Shown piece by piece: positions 14,162-23,154 of a DNA stretch of 64,000 bases. This DNA comes from JABFXC01 sp045804265 (GTDB lineage: Bacteria > Gemmatimonadota > Gemmatimonadetes > Gemmatimonadales > Gemmatimonadaceae). A program made the position numbers and the translations under genes. How positions within the stretch are numbered: position 1 is the first letter of the stretch; the number at the start of each line of letters is the position of its first letter. The notes beneath the pieces are model-generated. The model was given only the letters and a program-made list of their open reading frames with translations. It was not told the origin of the DNA and made no database searches. The stretch spans positions 1 through 64,000 of the forward strand of contig JBJMNK010000127.1 of assembly GCA_045804265.1 (NCBI GenBank), given 5' to 3'.

Positions 14162-14953
14162 ATGGATCTCGGACTGAAGGGAAAGATCGCGCTCGTGGCG
14201 GCGTCGAGCCGGGGACTCGGGCGTGCGGTCGGCGAAGCGCTGGCGGCTGAAGGGTGCGACCTGCTGCTCTGCGCACGCGGCAGAGAGGCGCTCGAGGCGA
14301 CGGCTGCGTCGATCCGCAGTGCGTCGAAACGGAAAGTCGTTGCGGTCAGCGCCGATCTCTCGAAGCAGGAGGACGTCACCCGCGTCGCGGACGCGGCGAT
14401 GCGCGAGTTCGGCCGCGTCGACGTGCTCGTCACCAACGGCGGCGGTCCGCCGGCGGGGCCATTCGAGAGCCACTCGGCCGATGCGTGGCACGCCGCCGTT
14501 AGGCAGACGCTGGACAGCGTCGTCGAGCTGACGCGGGTCGTGCTCCCCGGGATGAAGGAGCGGCGATGGGGACGGATCATCAACATCACGTCGATCGCCG
14601 TGAAGCAGCCGGTGGACAACCTGATCCTCTCGAACAGCGTCCGTGCGGCGGTGACCGGCTTCGCGCGAACGCTGGCCAACGAGGTCGCGCGTTCAGGGGT
14701 GACGGTGAACAATGTCATGCCCGGCTACACGCGCACCGACCGGGTGACCGGTCTCGCCGCGAAGAACGCCGAGCTGCGCGGGACGAGCCCCGAGGAGCAG
14801 CTGGCGATCTTCGAGAAGCAGATCCCGATGGGACGGCTCGGCGAGCCGCGTGAGTTCGCGGCGATGGTGGCGTTCCTCGCCTCGGAGCAGGCGAGCTACA
14901 TCACCGGCGCGTCGATCGCGGTGGATGGAGGGTGGATCAGAGCGCTGCTCTAA
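14162..14953 (+). CDS. SDR-fold protein lacking the classical YxxxK
   Basis: 263 residues, FabG-like length. Rossmann start VAASSRGLGRAVG replaces TGxxxGxG (Thr and first Gly changed to Ala). TNGGG (91-95) stands for NNAG. Ser144 of the catalytic tetrad is kept, but at the classical +13 and +17 positions there are Ser157 and Arg161 (LSNSVRAAV) instead of Tyr and Lys. The C-terminal GASIAVDGGW is standard. I know of an SDR subgroup with LSNSxRA sequences annotated as oxidoreductases. Whether this one has ordinary ketoreductase activity is doubtful. Confidence 0.88.
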   Translation: MDLGLKGKIALVAASSRGLGRAVGEALAAEGCDLLLCARGREALEATAASIRSASKRKVVAVSADLSKQEDVTRVADAAMREFGRVDVLVTNGGGPPAGPFESHSADAWHAAVRQTLDSVVELTRVVLPGMKERRWGRIINITSIAVKQPVDNLILSNSVRAAVTGFARTLANEVARSGVTVNNVMPGYTRTDRVTGLAAKNAELRGTSPEEQLAIFEKQIPMGRLGEPREFAAMVAFLASEQASYITGASIAVDGGWIRALL

Positions 14954-14956
14954 CTA

Positions 14957-15032
14957 CAGCCATTAGCCGTTAGCCGTTAGGGTTGAGCGACAGCGGTTAC
15001 GCCGTTGCTCAACCCTAACGGCTGATGGCTCA
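14957..15032. repeat. Inverted GCCGTTAGC repeat element (copy 1)
   Basis: Left arm is CCATTAGCC, GTTAGCC, GTTAGGGTTGAGC; right arm GCTCAACCCTAACGG then GCTGATGGCTCATGGCC. The inner 15 bp (14974-14988 with 15007-15021) pair perfectly. Lies between two convergent genes. A sister element is at 23043-23127. Confidence 0.8.
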
Positions 15033-15075
15033 TGGCCGGTTGGTCGTCTCCATCAGGCCTCGACAGGGGCGATGC

Positions 15076-18000
15076 CTAACGGCGGTCAGGGTCGTCGGGC
15101 AGATCGTTCGGATCCATCGGCAGGTCGTCTTCGTCCACTTCCTCGCTGCGCACCTGGCCGCCGGGTGCATTCGCCGTGCGCTCGACGCGGAGCACCTGCT
15201 GCAGCTTCTTGTCGCCGGCGACGAGGGTGACGAGGTAGTCGCCGCTCTCGACGGGCGGCGGACCGCCGCGCCCGAAGCCGCCGCCGGTCTGGATCCCGGC
15301 GCGCCGCATCGCGGTGAACACGTCGCCCAGCAGCTCGCGATCGATCTCCGGTTCGGCACCGGATTCGGTCCCGCCGGCCGCGCCGCCACGCCGCCCGCGC
15401 GCTGCGCTCGTGTCGCGTCCTGCAGGCGCGGCGGTGTCCCGTGCGGCCCGCTCGCTCGTGTCGGCTCGCTCGCGCGCGGTCGTGTCGCGCGATGTGGTGT
15501 CACGTCCGCCGCGACGCGCGCCCTGCGGGAGCGGGCTCTCGCCCGGGCGCTCGACGAAACGGTTAGGCTGGCCGCCACCACCGCCGCGGCGGAAGAGATC
15601 CTGGTCGCCGCTGTTGATGCGGGTCTTGATCCGCTCGAGCTCCTCGCGCGTCCCCGATCCTGCCGTCACCATGCTGTCGATAATGTGATCGAGCTTGCGC
15701 AGGTTCATGATGCTGTCGCGTTTCTGGGCCGGGGAAAGCGGCGACGCGGGTGGGGTCTTGCCGCGGTAATCCCACGTGACGCGATGGATGCCCGGGCCGC
15801 CGGGTCCTTCGACGGTGCGCACGGTGTCGCCGCGGACATTCGTGATCACGATCTTCGCCCGGTCGCGGGCGCTGCCTGACGCGAGGCGGTAGACGATCTC
15901 CGCTCCGTATGCAGGGCCATTCGCCTGAAAGCGCTTCTGTCCCGCCTCGGTGCTGGCGCCAGGCGGCTCGCCGAACTGATAGGCAGTCTTCGGCGCGAAG
16001 AGGTAGTTCGCGGCGGTGACCACGCTGTCGCTCATCTGCTCGAGGGGGGCGATGTCGACGGCCCACGCCGACCGGCCGTGCGTCGCGGCCATCAGCTCGT
16101 GATCGCGCGGATGGATCTGGAGGTCGTACACCGGCACGGTGCCGAGCCCGGTCATGAACTTCTGCCACGTCTGCCCGCGGTCGCGGGAGACGTATGCGGC
16201 GACGTCGGTGCCGGCGAACAGCAGGTCGCGGTTGACCGGATCCTCGCGGACCACGTGGACATAATCCGGTCCGCCGTCAGGCAACCCGGCCGCGATCGAG
16301 TGGAAGCTCTTCCCGAAATCGGTGCTGGCGTACAGGTACGGAGTGAAGTCGTTATTGCGATGGTTGTCGAAGGCGACGTAGACCGTGCTGCTGTCGAAGT
16401 GCGACGGCTCGATGCGCGAGACGTAGGTCTCGACCGGCACGCCGGGGAAGCGCGTCGTGATGTTCTCCCACGCCGCGCCGTCGTTGGTGGTCAGCCAGAC
16501 GTTGCCGTCGTCGGTCCCGGCGAAGAGGATCCCGGGGCGGATCGGCGACTCGGCGAGCGCGGTGATCGTGCCATAGGTCTCGGCGCCGGTCGCATCGAGG
16601 GTGACGCCGCCGGTCGAGTCGACGCTGTAGGCGATCTTCGCGCGCTGCTGCTTCGACAGGTCGGGTGAGATCGGCACGAGCTTGTCGCCGCGGTTGGTGC
16701 TCTTGAGGACGCGGTTTCCGCCGATGTAGAGCGTGGACTGCGCGTGCGGCGACAGGATGAACGGCGTGTTCCAGTTGAAGCGCAGGTCGAGCAACGCGCT
16801 GTCGGCGCGCTGTCGCGCGCGCAGCTGGGTGACGCGCTGCTGCTGCTGCTTCGATGCCGGCCGTGCGGTGTCACCGCGCTCGACGAGGATCGAGTCCTCG
16901 AACTCGACGTAGCGCTGGCGCCAGGACGGCTTCTGCAAGCCGACGCGCTCACCGGTGCGCAGGTCATAACGGCCGATCGCGCCGCCCTGTGACTCGGAGT
17001 AGACGATGTCCGGGTCGGCGAGATCCTGCGCGGTGTAGAAGCCGTCGCCGCCGCCGACGGTGAACCAGTCGGCGTTCGAGATCGACCCATCGCGCGTGCG
17101 GCTCGGGCCACACCAGGAGCCGTTGTCCTGCAGCCCGACACAGACGCGATACGGGATCTGCATGTTGTAGCTGATCTCGTACGGCTGGCTGATGGCGAGC
17201 ACGTCGAGGAAATCGTAGTTGCCGCCGCGGTCCCAGGTCTGCGAGACACCGCCGTCGTTGCCGACGATGAAATGCTCGGGATCGTTAGGGTCGATCCACA
17301 TCGCATGATGGTCGACGTGAATCCCGACCGTCGCGTTGCGCACGGTCTTGCCGCCGTCATCGGAGAAGTTCACCGGCGTGGACGACCAGTAGACGCGATC
17401 GGGATTCTTCGTGTCGACGCGGACCTGCGAGTAGTAGAAGGGACGCACGTCCTTGTCGTTCATCCAGCGCCACGTCCGGCCGCCGTCTGCCGAGCGATAG
17501 AGGCCGTTGAGGAGTCGCTGCGTGCGGCGCGCGCGCGGGTTGAGCGAATCGCTCGCCGGCTGCGGGGTGCGCGACGCGGCGTCCTTGCCGCGGATCGAGT
17601 CCGCCTCGACCAGCGCGTAGACGACATCAGGATTGCTGCGCGAGATCGAGATCCCGATGCGCCCCTTCGTCGTCTCGGGGAAACCGCCGCCCTTCACCTC
17701 GGTCCAGCTCTCGCCGCCGTCGGTGCTCTTCCACAGCGCGGATCCGGGGCCGCCGCTCTTCAGGTAGTACGGCCCGCGCACGCGCTGGTAGCTCGAGGCG
17801 AAAAGCACGTTCGCGTTGCTCGGATTGACCGCGACATCGACGAAGCCGGTACGCTCGTCGATGAACTTGGCGAGCTTCCACGTCTTCCCGCCGTCGGTGG
17901 TCTTGTAGAGGCCGCGCTCCTTGTTCGGACCCCACGCATGGCCTAACGCTGCAACCCAGGCCGTGTTCGGGTCGGTCGGGCTCACCGCGATGCGGCCGAT

Positions 18001-18507
18001 GTGCTGCGTCTCGGCGAGGCCGAGGAACTGCCACGTCTTCCCGCCGTCGGTAGTCTTGAAGATTCCGCCGCCGGGAGAAATCGAGTTGCGCGTGTTCTGC
18101 TCGCCCGTGCCGGCGTAGACGACGTTGGTGTCGGACGGCGCGATGGCGAGCGCACCCATCGCGATCACGCGCTGGTCGTCGAATACGGGACGGAAGGTCG
18201 TGCCGGCGTTGGTGGTCTTGTAGATCCCGCCGGCAACGGTCGCGACGTAGAACGTCTTCGACGGGCTCGGGATCCCGGCGATGTCGGCGATGCGTCCGCC
18301 CATGTTCGCCGGCCCGAGTGGGCGCCAGCGGAAGGCGGAGACGATCGTCGAATCGAGCGGGGCGCGGCGGGCGGGCATCGCCGTGCTCTGGGCGGCGAGT
18401 GGCGCGGCAGCGAACGACGCGGCCAGCGCGATGGCGAGGCGGGGGAGAGCAGGCGGTCTCACGACACTCCGGATGCGTGAAGGTCTATGACTTGGAATCC
18501 TGAACAT
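15076..18507 (-). CDS. Secreted VPS10/BNR-repeat beta-propeller protein
   Basis: 1143 residues from ATG 18507. Signal peptide LAIALAASFAAAPLAAQ. From about 55 to 870 the protein is built of BNR/sortilin-type repeats: GGIYKTTNAGTTF, GGIFKTTDGGKTW, GLYKTTDGGKTWKL, ALWKSTDGGESW, GLYRSADGGRTWRW, each with the S/T-x-D-x-G-x-T-W Asp box. This is the ten-bladed VPS10-like propeller found in many copies in Gemmatimonadota and Acidobacteriota. After a helical segment (LRKLDHIIDSMVTAG) comes a low-complexity RDTTSRDTTARERADTSE stretch and a short C-terminal domain (SGDYLVTLVAGDKKL). Substrate unknown; sialidase-type naming would be unsafe. Its TAG stop falls in a CGTTAGGC octamer. Confidence 0.88.
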   Translation of the reverse strand: MFRIPSHRPSRIRSVVRPPALPRLAIALAASFAAAPLAAQSTAMPARRAPLDSTIVSAFRWRPLGPANMGGRIADIAGIPSPSKTFYVATVAGGIYKTTNAGTTFRPVFDDQRVIAMGALAIAPSDTNVVYAGTGEQNTRNSISPGGGIFKTTDGGKTWQFLGLAETQHIGRIAVSPTDPNTAWVAALGHAWGPNKERGLYKTTDGGKTWKLAKFIDERTGFVDVAVNPSNANVLFASSYQRVRGPYYLKSGGPGSALWKSTDGGESWTEVKGGGFPETTKGRIGISISRSNPDVVYALVEADSIRGKDAASRTPQPASDSLNPRARRTQRLLNGLYRSADGGRTWRWMNDKDVRPFYYSQVRVDTKNPDRVYWSSTPVNFSDDGGKTVRNATVGIHVDHHAMWIDPNDPEHFIVGNDGGVSQTWDRGGNYDFLDVLAISQPYEISYNMQIPYRVCVGLQDNGSWCGPSRTRDGSISNADWFTVGGGDGFYTAQDLADPDIVYSESQGGAIGRYDLRTGERVGLQKPSWRQRYVEFEDSILVERGDTARPASKQQQQRVTQLRARQRADSALLDLRFNWNTPFILSPHAQSTLYIGGNRVLKSTNRGDKLVPISPDLSKQQRAKIAYSVDSTGGVTLDATGAETYGTITALAESPIRPGILFAGTDDGNVWLTTNDGAAWENITTRFPGVPVETYVSRIEPSHFDSSTVYVAFDNHRNNDFTPYLYASTDFGKSFHSIAAGLPDGGPDYVHVVREDPVNRDLLFAGTDVAAYVSRDRGQTWQKFMTGLGTVPVYDLQIHPRDHELMAATHGRSAWAVDIAPLEQMSDSVVTAANYLFAPKTAYQFGEPPGASTEAGQKRFQANGPAYGAEIVYRLASGSARDRAKIVITNVRGDTVRTVEGPGGPGIHRVTWDYRGKTPPASPLSPAQKRDSIMNLRKLDHIIDSMVTAGSGTREELERIKTRINSGDQDLFRRGGGGGQPNRFVERPGESPLPQGARRGGRDTTSRDTTARERADTSERAARDTAAPAGRDTSAARGRRGGAAGGTESGAEPEIDRELLGDVFTAMRRAGIQTGGGFGRGGPPPVESGDYLVTLVAGDKKLQQVLRVERTANAPGGQVRSEEVDEDDLPMDPNDLPDDPDRR

Positions 18508-18594
18508 ACGTAGCCACGAACAGAAGCGTTGACGGAAGCGTCACATGGGAGCCGCGAGCCCAGGGCAGTCAGGCGCGCAGACGACACGGTGGAA

Positions 18595-19011
18595 TCAACC
18601 GGTCATCGTGCGCTTGCTGGTTGTCGGCTTCGTCGCGGTGTTCCGCGACGCCTTCGCCTCATTCTCGACGACGCGGAACTTCACGATGCGCGTGACGAGG
18701 GGGAGCGGCAGCGGCTCGTCGATCGGGAATTGCACGGCGCCCTTCGACGTCGCGTAGCCCGACAGCTCGTCGGCAAACGACGCGATTCCACTCGCTGCCG
18801 GATAGAAGCCGATGTGGTTCTTGAACGCGGCAAAGTGGACGAGGTTCTTCTTCTGAAAGAAGGTCGGCATCCGGTAGCTGATCTTCTCGACGGCGTCGGG
18901 CGCCGCTCGGTGGATCGTCGCGCGCAGCTCCGACAGCTTCTGCTGCACTTCACGCGGACATGCGCGAATGTATGCGTCGATCGTCGAAGGTGTTGCAGTC
19001 GCCGCCTTCAC
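18595..19011 (-). CDS. DUF1801 (YdhG-like) protein
   Basis: 138 residues starting with GTG at 19011, which overlaps the esterase stop as GTGA. The pattern STIDAYIRACPREVQQKLSE, AAPDAVEKISYRMPTFF, LVHFAAFKNHIGFYP, KGAVQFPIDEPLPLPLV is the DUF1801 family (YdhG-like, frataxin-related fold). Some members bind iron; no specific role is known here. C-terminal tail is Thr/Lys-rich. Translationally coupled to the carboxylesterase. Confidence 0.85.
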   Translation of the reverse strand: MKAATATPSTIDAYIRACPREVQQKLSELRATIHRAAPDAVEKISYRMPTFFQKKNLVHFAAFKNHIGFYPAASGIASFADELSGYATSKGAVQFPIDEPLPLPLVTRIVKFRVVENEAKASRNTATKPTTSKRTMTG

Positions 19012-20534
19012 GGCCGCACCTCCCCGCGCGCCCGCGCCTGCACGTCGAGCGAATCGTACAGCGCCTTTCGCAGGTACGGGCGCGCGACGATCTGCCGACC
19101 GAGCTCGATGTAGGCGTCCGTCGTCGGATCATACTTCGGCCATACCGGCCACTTCCCGGCGGAGGGCGGACCGTTAGGGTCCCCGGAGGTCGCGAACGCC
19201 ACCCAGTAGTCGCTCATCGCGTCGGCGAGCGTCGCATCGTACGCGGTGTGGCCGGCACCGGGATCGAGCGGCGTCGGGCGGCCGAAGACGAACACGATCT
19301 CGGCGCTGTGGTAGGCACCACGCCTGGCGTTCACGCTGTCGCTCGCGACGCGGGTGAACTGGTACAGGTACGCCGGTGCGCCATGAGCGGTGATCAGTCG
19401 AGCGAACGAGCGGCTCGGGGCGCCGAACATCTCCTGCGGCTCGTCGGCGTTGCTGCCGACGATGACCGGGACGACGTTCGCCATGCCGAGCGCGAGCGCG
19501 GAGTCGACGGTGCGGGGGAGGACCCAGCCGTCGATCACCGGCCAGAAGATCGGGCGTCCCGGATTGCCGGCGACGCGCAGCGTCGCCGCGAGGAGCGAGT
19601 CGGCGCTGAGCGCGCGCAGCTTCGCCGCGGTGGCCGCATCGGTGCCGGTCACGCCTAACGCCTGGGCGACGCGCACCCCCGTGGCCTGCGCCGAGTCGGC
19701 GCGCGCGACACCGCCGCCGGTTCCTGTGCCGCTCTCGAGGATGGCGCGCTGGAAGAGTCCCTTCGCGAGGGGAGAGCCGATCAGCGAGCCGACGCTCATC
19801 CCGCCGGCCGACTCGCCGAAGATCGTGACGCGCGACGGATCGCCGCCGAACTTCGCGATGTTGCGCCGCACCCAGTCCAGCGCGGCGATCTGGTCGAGGA
19901 GCCCATAGTTGCCGCTCGCATGCTGCGGCGAGTCGGCGGAGAGAGCGGGGTGGGCGAAGAAGCCGAACGGGCCGAGGCGGTAGTTGATCGTGACGACCAC
20001 CGCGCCCTTTCGCGCCAGCGGCGAAGCGTTATGACGCTCCTCGCCGCCGAAGCCGGCGAAGAATCCGCCGCCGTGGATCCAGACCATCACGGGGAGGCTG
20101 GCCGTGGTGGATTGCGTCCAGACGTTGAGGTAGAGGCAGTCCTCGGAGACGCCCGCGGCGTAGGGATCGATGTCGCTGTACGGCTGGTGCTGCATGCAGT
20201 TGTGGGCGAGCCGGGTCGCGTCGCGGACTCCTTTCCATGGAGCGGCGGGGCGGGGGGCGCGCCAGCGGAGCTCGCCAACCGGGGGTGCGGCGTAGGGAAT
20301 GCCGGCGAAGAGCATGACGCGACCGGCGGAGTCGACGCGCCCCTCGAGGGTGCCGGCATCGATCGTGACGCGCGGATGGCCGGGCGTCGCAGCGTTAGGC
20401 GCGGGCGGGGTGGCGCAGGCGGCGGCGATCAGGGTCAGTGGGACCGCGAACGCGCCCACGGGTGTGAACACGCTTGCGATCGCACGTGTGGGACGCGAAG
20501 TCGGGCGGCGAGCGGAAGAACCGAGGGTATTCAT
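19008..20534 (-). CDS. Type B carboxylesterase, exported
   Basis: 508 residues from ATG 20534. Exported: hydrophobic N-terminus then Cys40 in IAAACATPP, a weak lipobox. Alpha/beta hydrolase of the carboxylesterase/lipase type: oxyanion loop WIHGGGFFAGFGG, SEDCLYLNVW, nucleophile Ser242 in FGESAGGMSVG, acid in SNADEPQEMFG, and His in GAYHSAEIVFVFG. Hydrolyses carboxylic esters in the periplasm; substrate not predictable. Length normal. Downstream DUF1801 gene is coupled by GTGA. Confidence 0.9.
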   Translation of the reverse strand: MNTLGSSARRPTSRPTRAIASVFTPVGAFAVPLTLIAAACATPPAPNAATPGHPRVTIDAGTLEGRVDSAGRVMLFAGIPYAAPPVGELRWRAPRPAAPWKGVRDATRLAHNCMQHQPYSDIDPYAAGVSEDCLYLNVWTQSTTASLPVMVWIHGGGFFAGFGGEERHNASPLARKGAVVVTINYRLGPFGFFAHPALSADSPQHASGNYGLLDQIAALDWVRRNIAKFGGDPSRVTIFGESAGGMSVGSLIGSPLAKGLFQRAILESGTGTGGGVARADSAQATGVRVAQALGVTGTDAATAAKLRALSADSLLAATLRVAGNPGRPIFWPVIDGWVLPRTVDSALALGMANVVPVIVGSNADEPQEMFGAPSRSFARLITAHGAPAYLYQFTRVASDSVNARRGAYHSAEIVFVFGRPTPLDPGAGHTAYDATLADAMSDYWVAFATSGDPNGPPSAGKWPVWPKYDPTTDAYIELGRQIVARPYLRKALYDSLDVQARARGEVRP

Positions 20535-20766
20535 CGTTGCTGATCCGTTGATGCGGTCAGGGACAGCGGGGTGCGAACGAGCCGGGCGGGGGGCGGGGCG
20601 CGACACGCGAAAAGATATGACGGAAGGGCGGCGGCGGAAGGCAAGCGAGCCCGGGGCGAGGGACTGTCGGACGTCGCGCGTCGGGCGTAGCTTCGCCTCG
20701 CGCTGGCGGCACACCTTCGCATGAGTCGTCTCGCCGCTCGCGCATCCAGCGACCGACGAGGCTTGC

Positions 20767-22458
20767 ATGGCGCGCGAAGAGACCGAGTACGATGCGATCG
20801 TCGTCGGCTCGGGGATCTCGGGAGGTTGGGCGGCGAAGGAGCTCGCGGAGAAGGGGCTGAAGACGCTGGTGCTCGAGCGAGGGCGCGACGTCCAGCACAT
20901 CAAGGACTATCCGACGATGAACCTGCTGCCGTGGGAGTTGCCGCATCGCGGCGCCGTCCCGCGGAAGATGATTCACGACAACCCGCTCATCAGCAAGGCC
21001 GCGGGCTACGGCGAGGACACGGCGCACTTCTTCATCAAGGACGCCGACCACCCATACGTCCAGGAGAAGCCGTTCGACTGGATCCGCGGCTACCAGGTCG
21101 GCGGGAAGTCGCTGATCTGGGGGCGGGCGACCCAGCGGTGGAGCAGGTACGAGTTCGTCGCGCCGGAGACGTTAGGCTACGGGATCAACTGGCCGATCAC
21201 GTACGACGACGTCGCGCCGTGGTACTCGCACGTCGAGCAGTTCATCGGCGTCTGCGGGAACGCCGATCATCTCGAGGCGATGCCGGACGGCGATTTCCTC
21301 CCGCCCTTCGACCTCGATTGCGCGCAGCAGCACATGCGCGACGCGCTGCACAAGCACTACCGCGACCGTCACGTGGTGCAGGGCCGATGGGCGCACCTGT
21401 CCAAGCCGAAGCCGATTCATCTCCAGCAGGGGCGCGGCACCTGCCAGGCGCGCAACCTCTGCATGCGCGGCTGCCCGTACGGCGGGTACTTCAGCTCGAA
21501 CTCGTCGACGCTGCCGTGGGCGATGAAGACCGGCAACCTGACGGTACGCCCGCACTCGGTGGTGCATTCGGTGCTGTACGACGAGAAGAAGAACAGGGCG
21601 AGCGGGGTGCGCGTGATCGATGCGATGACACACGAGGTCCACGATTTCACGGCGCGCGTCGTGTTCATGAACGCATCGGCGCTGAACACGAACCTCGTCC
21701 TGCTCAACTCGACGTCATCGCGATTCCCCAACGGTCTCGGCAACGACAACGGGGTCCTGGGAAGATACGTCTGCCACCAGAGCTATCGCGCCGCGGGCGG
21801 CGGCACGCTCGAGGGGCTGGAAGGGAAGTACATCTATGGGCGCAATCCGACCGAGGCGATCCTGGTCAATTTCCGCAACCTCGGGAAGCAGGACACGGAT
21901 TTCGTCGGTGGGTACACGACGTTCGTCGACGGCTATCGAGGGCGCGGCACGACGACGCTCGACGATGTCGGCGCCGAATACAAGGACGCGCAGGCGCAGC
22001 CCGGCGAGTGGGGGATCTGGATGTACATGCAGGGGGAGACGATCCCGAAGGAAGCGAATCATGTACGGTTGCACGACACGCTCAGAGACCAGTGGGGGAT
22101 CCCGCTGCTGGTGACGTCGGTCGGCTACGACAACAACGACGAAAAAATGATCCGCGACTGGCGGACGCAGGCCGAGGAGATGCTGCACGTCGCCGGCTGC
22201 CGTGACGTCGAAACGCACGACACCAAATGGGCGCCCGGGCTCGACATCCACGAGATGGGCGGCTGCCGGATGGGGAAGGACCCGAAGACGTCGATGCTCA
22301 ACGAGTGGAACCAGCTGCACGCCGTGCCTAACGTGTTCGTCACCGATGGCGCGTGCATGACGTCGACCGGCAACCAGAGCCCGTCGATCCTGTACATGGC
22401 GCTGACCGCGCGGGCGGCGAACCACGCCGTCGACGAGCTGGCGAAGCAGAATCTCTGA
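20767..22458 (+). CDS. GMC-family FAD oxidoreductase (glucose/lactose dehydrogenase-like)
   Basis: 563 residues. FAD Rossmann motif YDAIVVGSGISGGWAAKEL (8-26). Short C-terminal signature region: DIHEMGGCRMGKDPKTS, NVFVTDGACMTSTGNQSP. GTCQARNLCMRGCPYGG holds a Cys group seen in periplasmic sugar dehydrogenases. No signal peptide of its own. The next gene is the Tat/lipoprotein-type subunit 3, which in gluconate dehydrogenases co-exports the flavoprotein. By family (gluconate 2-dehydrogenase, lactose 3-dehydrogenase LacA) it oxidises a sugar hydroxyl in the periplasm. No cytochrome c subunit is adjacent. Confidence 0.9.
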   Translation: MAREETEYDAIVVGSGISGGWAAKELAEKGLKTLVLERGRDVQHIKDYPTMNLLPWELPHRGAVPRKMIHDNPLISKAAGYGEDTAHFFIKDADHPYVQEKPFDWIRGYQVGGKSLIWGRATQRWSRYEFVAPETLGYGINWPITYDDVAPWYSHVEQFIGVCGNADHLEAMPDGDFLPPFDLDCAQQHMRDALHKHYRDRHVVQGRWAHLSKPKPIHLQQGRGTCQARNLCMRGCPYGGYFSSNSSTLPWAMKTGNLTVRPHSVVHSVLYDEKKNRASGVRVIDAMTHEVHDFTARVVFMNASALNTNLVLLNSTSSRFPNGLGNDNGVLGRYVCHQSYRAAGGGTLEGLEGKYIYGRNPTEAILVNFRNLGKQDTDFVGGYTTFVDGYRGRGTTTLDDVGAEYKDAQAQPGEWGIWMYMQGETIPKEANHVRLHDTLRDQWGIPLLVTSVGYDNNDEKMIRDWRTQAEEMLHVAGCRDVETHDTKWAPGLDIHEMGGCRMGKDPKTSMLNEWNQLHAVPNVFVTDGACMTSTGNQSPSILYMALTARAANHAVDELAKQNL

Positions 22459-22477
22459 CGACGGACGAGGACGCGGA

Positions 22478-23038
22478 ATGGCACCGATGAACCGGCGTGA
22501 AGCGATCAGGGCGGGGACGGTCGCGTTAGGCGGGCTGGCGATGCTGTCGAGCGGAGTGCTCGCCGGCTGCAAGAGCGAGAAGCGCCCGGCGGCGAGCGGC
22601 ATCCTCTCGCACGACGACCAGGAGCTGGTGGCGGATGTCGCCGACACGCTGCTGCCGAAGACGGCGAAGTCGCCCGGGGCGAAGGAAGCCGGGGCCGGCC
22701 CGGAGATCAACCTGCTCGTCAGCGACTGTTACGAGCCGGATGCGCAGCAGCGGCTGGTGAAGGGACTCGCCGAGCTGCGGCAGCGGTGCCGAACGGCGTA
22801 CCAGACCGAGTTCGCGAAGCTTCCGCGCGACCAGCGCGAGAACATGTTGCGCGTGCTCAGCGTCGAGGCGAAGAAGGCACCGCCCGACGCGCACTGGTTC
22901 CCGCTGATGCGCGAGCTCGCGCTTCGCAGCTACTTCTCGTCGCAGGTCGGAATGACGAAGGCGCTGCGATACATCCAGGTGCCGGGGAGGTGGGTGGGGT
23001 GCGTGCCGCTCACGCCCGGACAGCCGGCGTGGGGGTGA
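22478..23038 (+). CDS. Gluconate 2-dehydrogenase subunit 3-like lipoprotein
   Basis: 186 residues, 19 bp after the GMC gene. N-terminus has a twin-arginine pair (NRREAIRAG), a hydrophobic stretch and a lipobox LAGC (Cys31), so it combines Tat export and lipidation signals. The rest (LSHDDQELVADVADTLLP, LAELRQRCRTAY, HWFPLMRELALRSYFSSQVG) is the subunit 3 fold. In the family it anchors and exports the flavoprotein partner. Forms the second subunit of the 20767-23038 dehydrogenase. Confidence 0.88.
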   Translation: MAPMNRREAIRAGTVALGGLAMLSSGVLAGCKSEKRPAASGILSHDDQELVADVADTLLPKTAKSPGAKEAGAGPEINLLVSDCYEPDAQQRLVKGLAELRQRCRTAYQTEFAKLPRDQRENMLRVLSVEAKKAPPDAHWFPLMRELALRSYFSSQVGMTKALRYIQVPGRWVGCVPLTPGQPAWG

Positions 23039-23042
23039 AAGC

Positions 23043-23127
23043 CAGCCATTAGCCGTTAGCCATTAGCTGAAAGGCCGCGAGTCACGTTCCGCAGTTGCTC
23101 AAACCCTAACGGCTAACGGCTAACGGC
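23043..23127. repeat. Inverted GCCGTTAGC repeat element (copy 2)
   Basis: Left: GCCATTAGCC, GTTAGCC, ATTAGC. Right: CCCTAACGGC, TAACGGC, TAACGGCC. The arms are complementary over about 20 bp with mismatches. Same build as 14957-15032, here between two same-strand genes, so it would attenuate or process the transcript between subunit 3 and the Gfo/Idh gene. Confidence 0.75.
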
Positions 23128-23154
23128 CGAACCTGAGACGAATCCAAACAAGCC

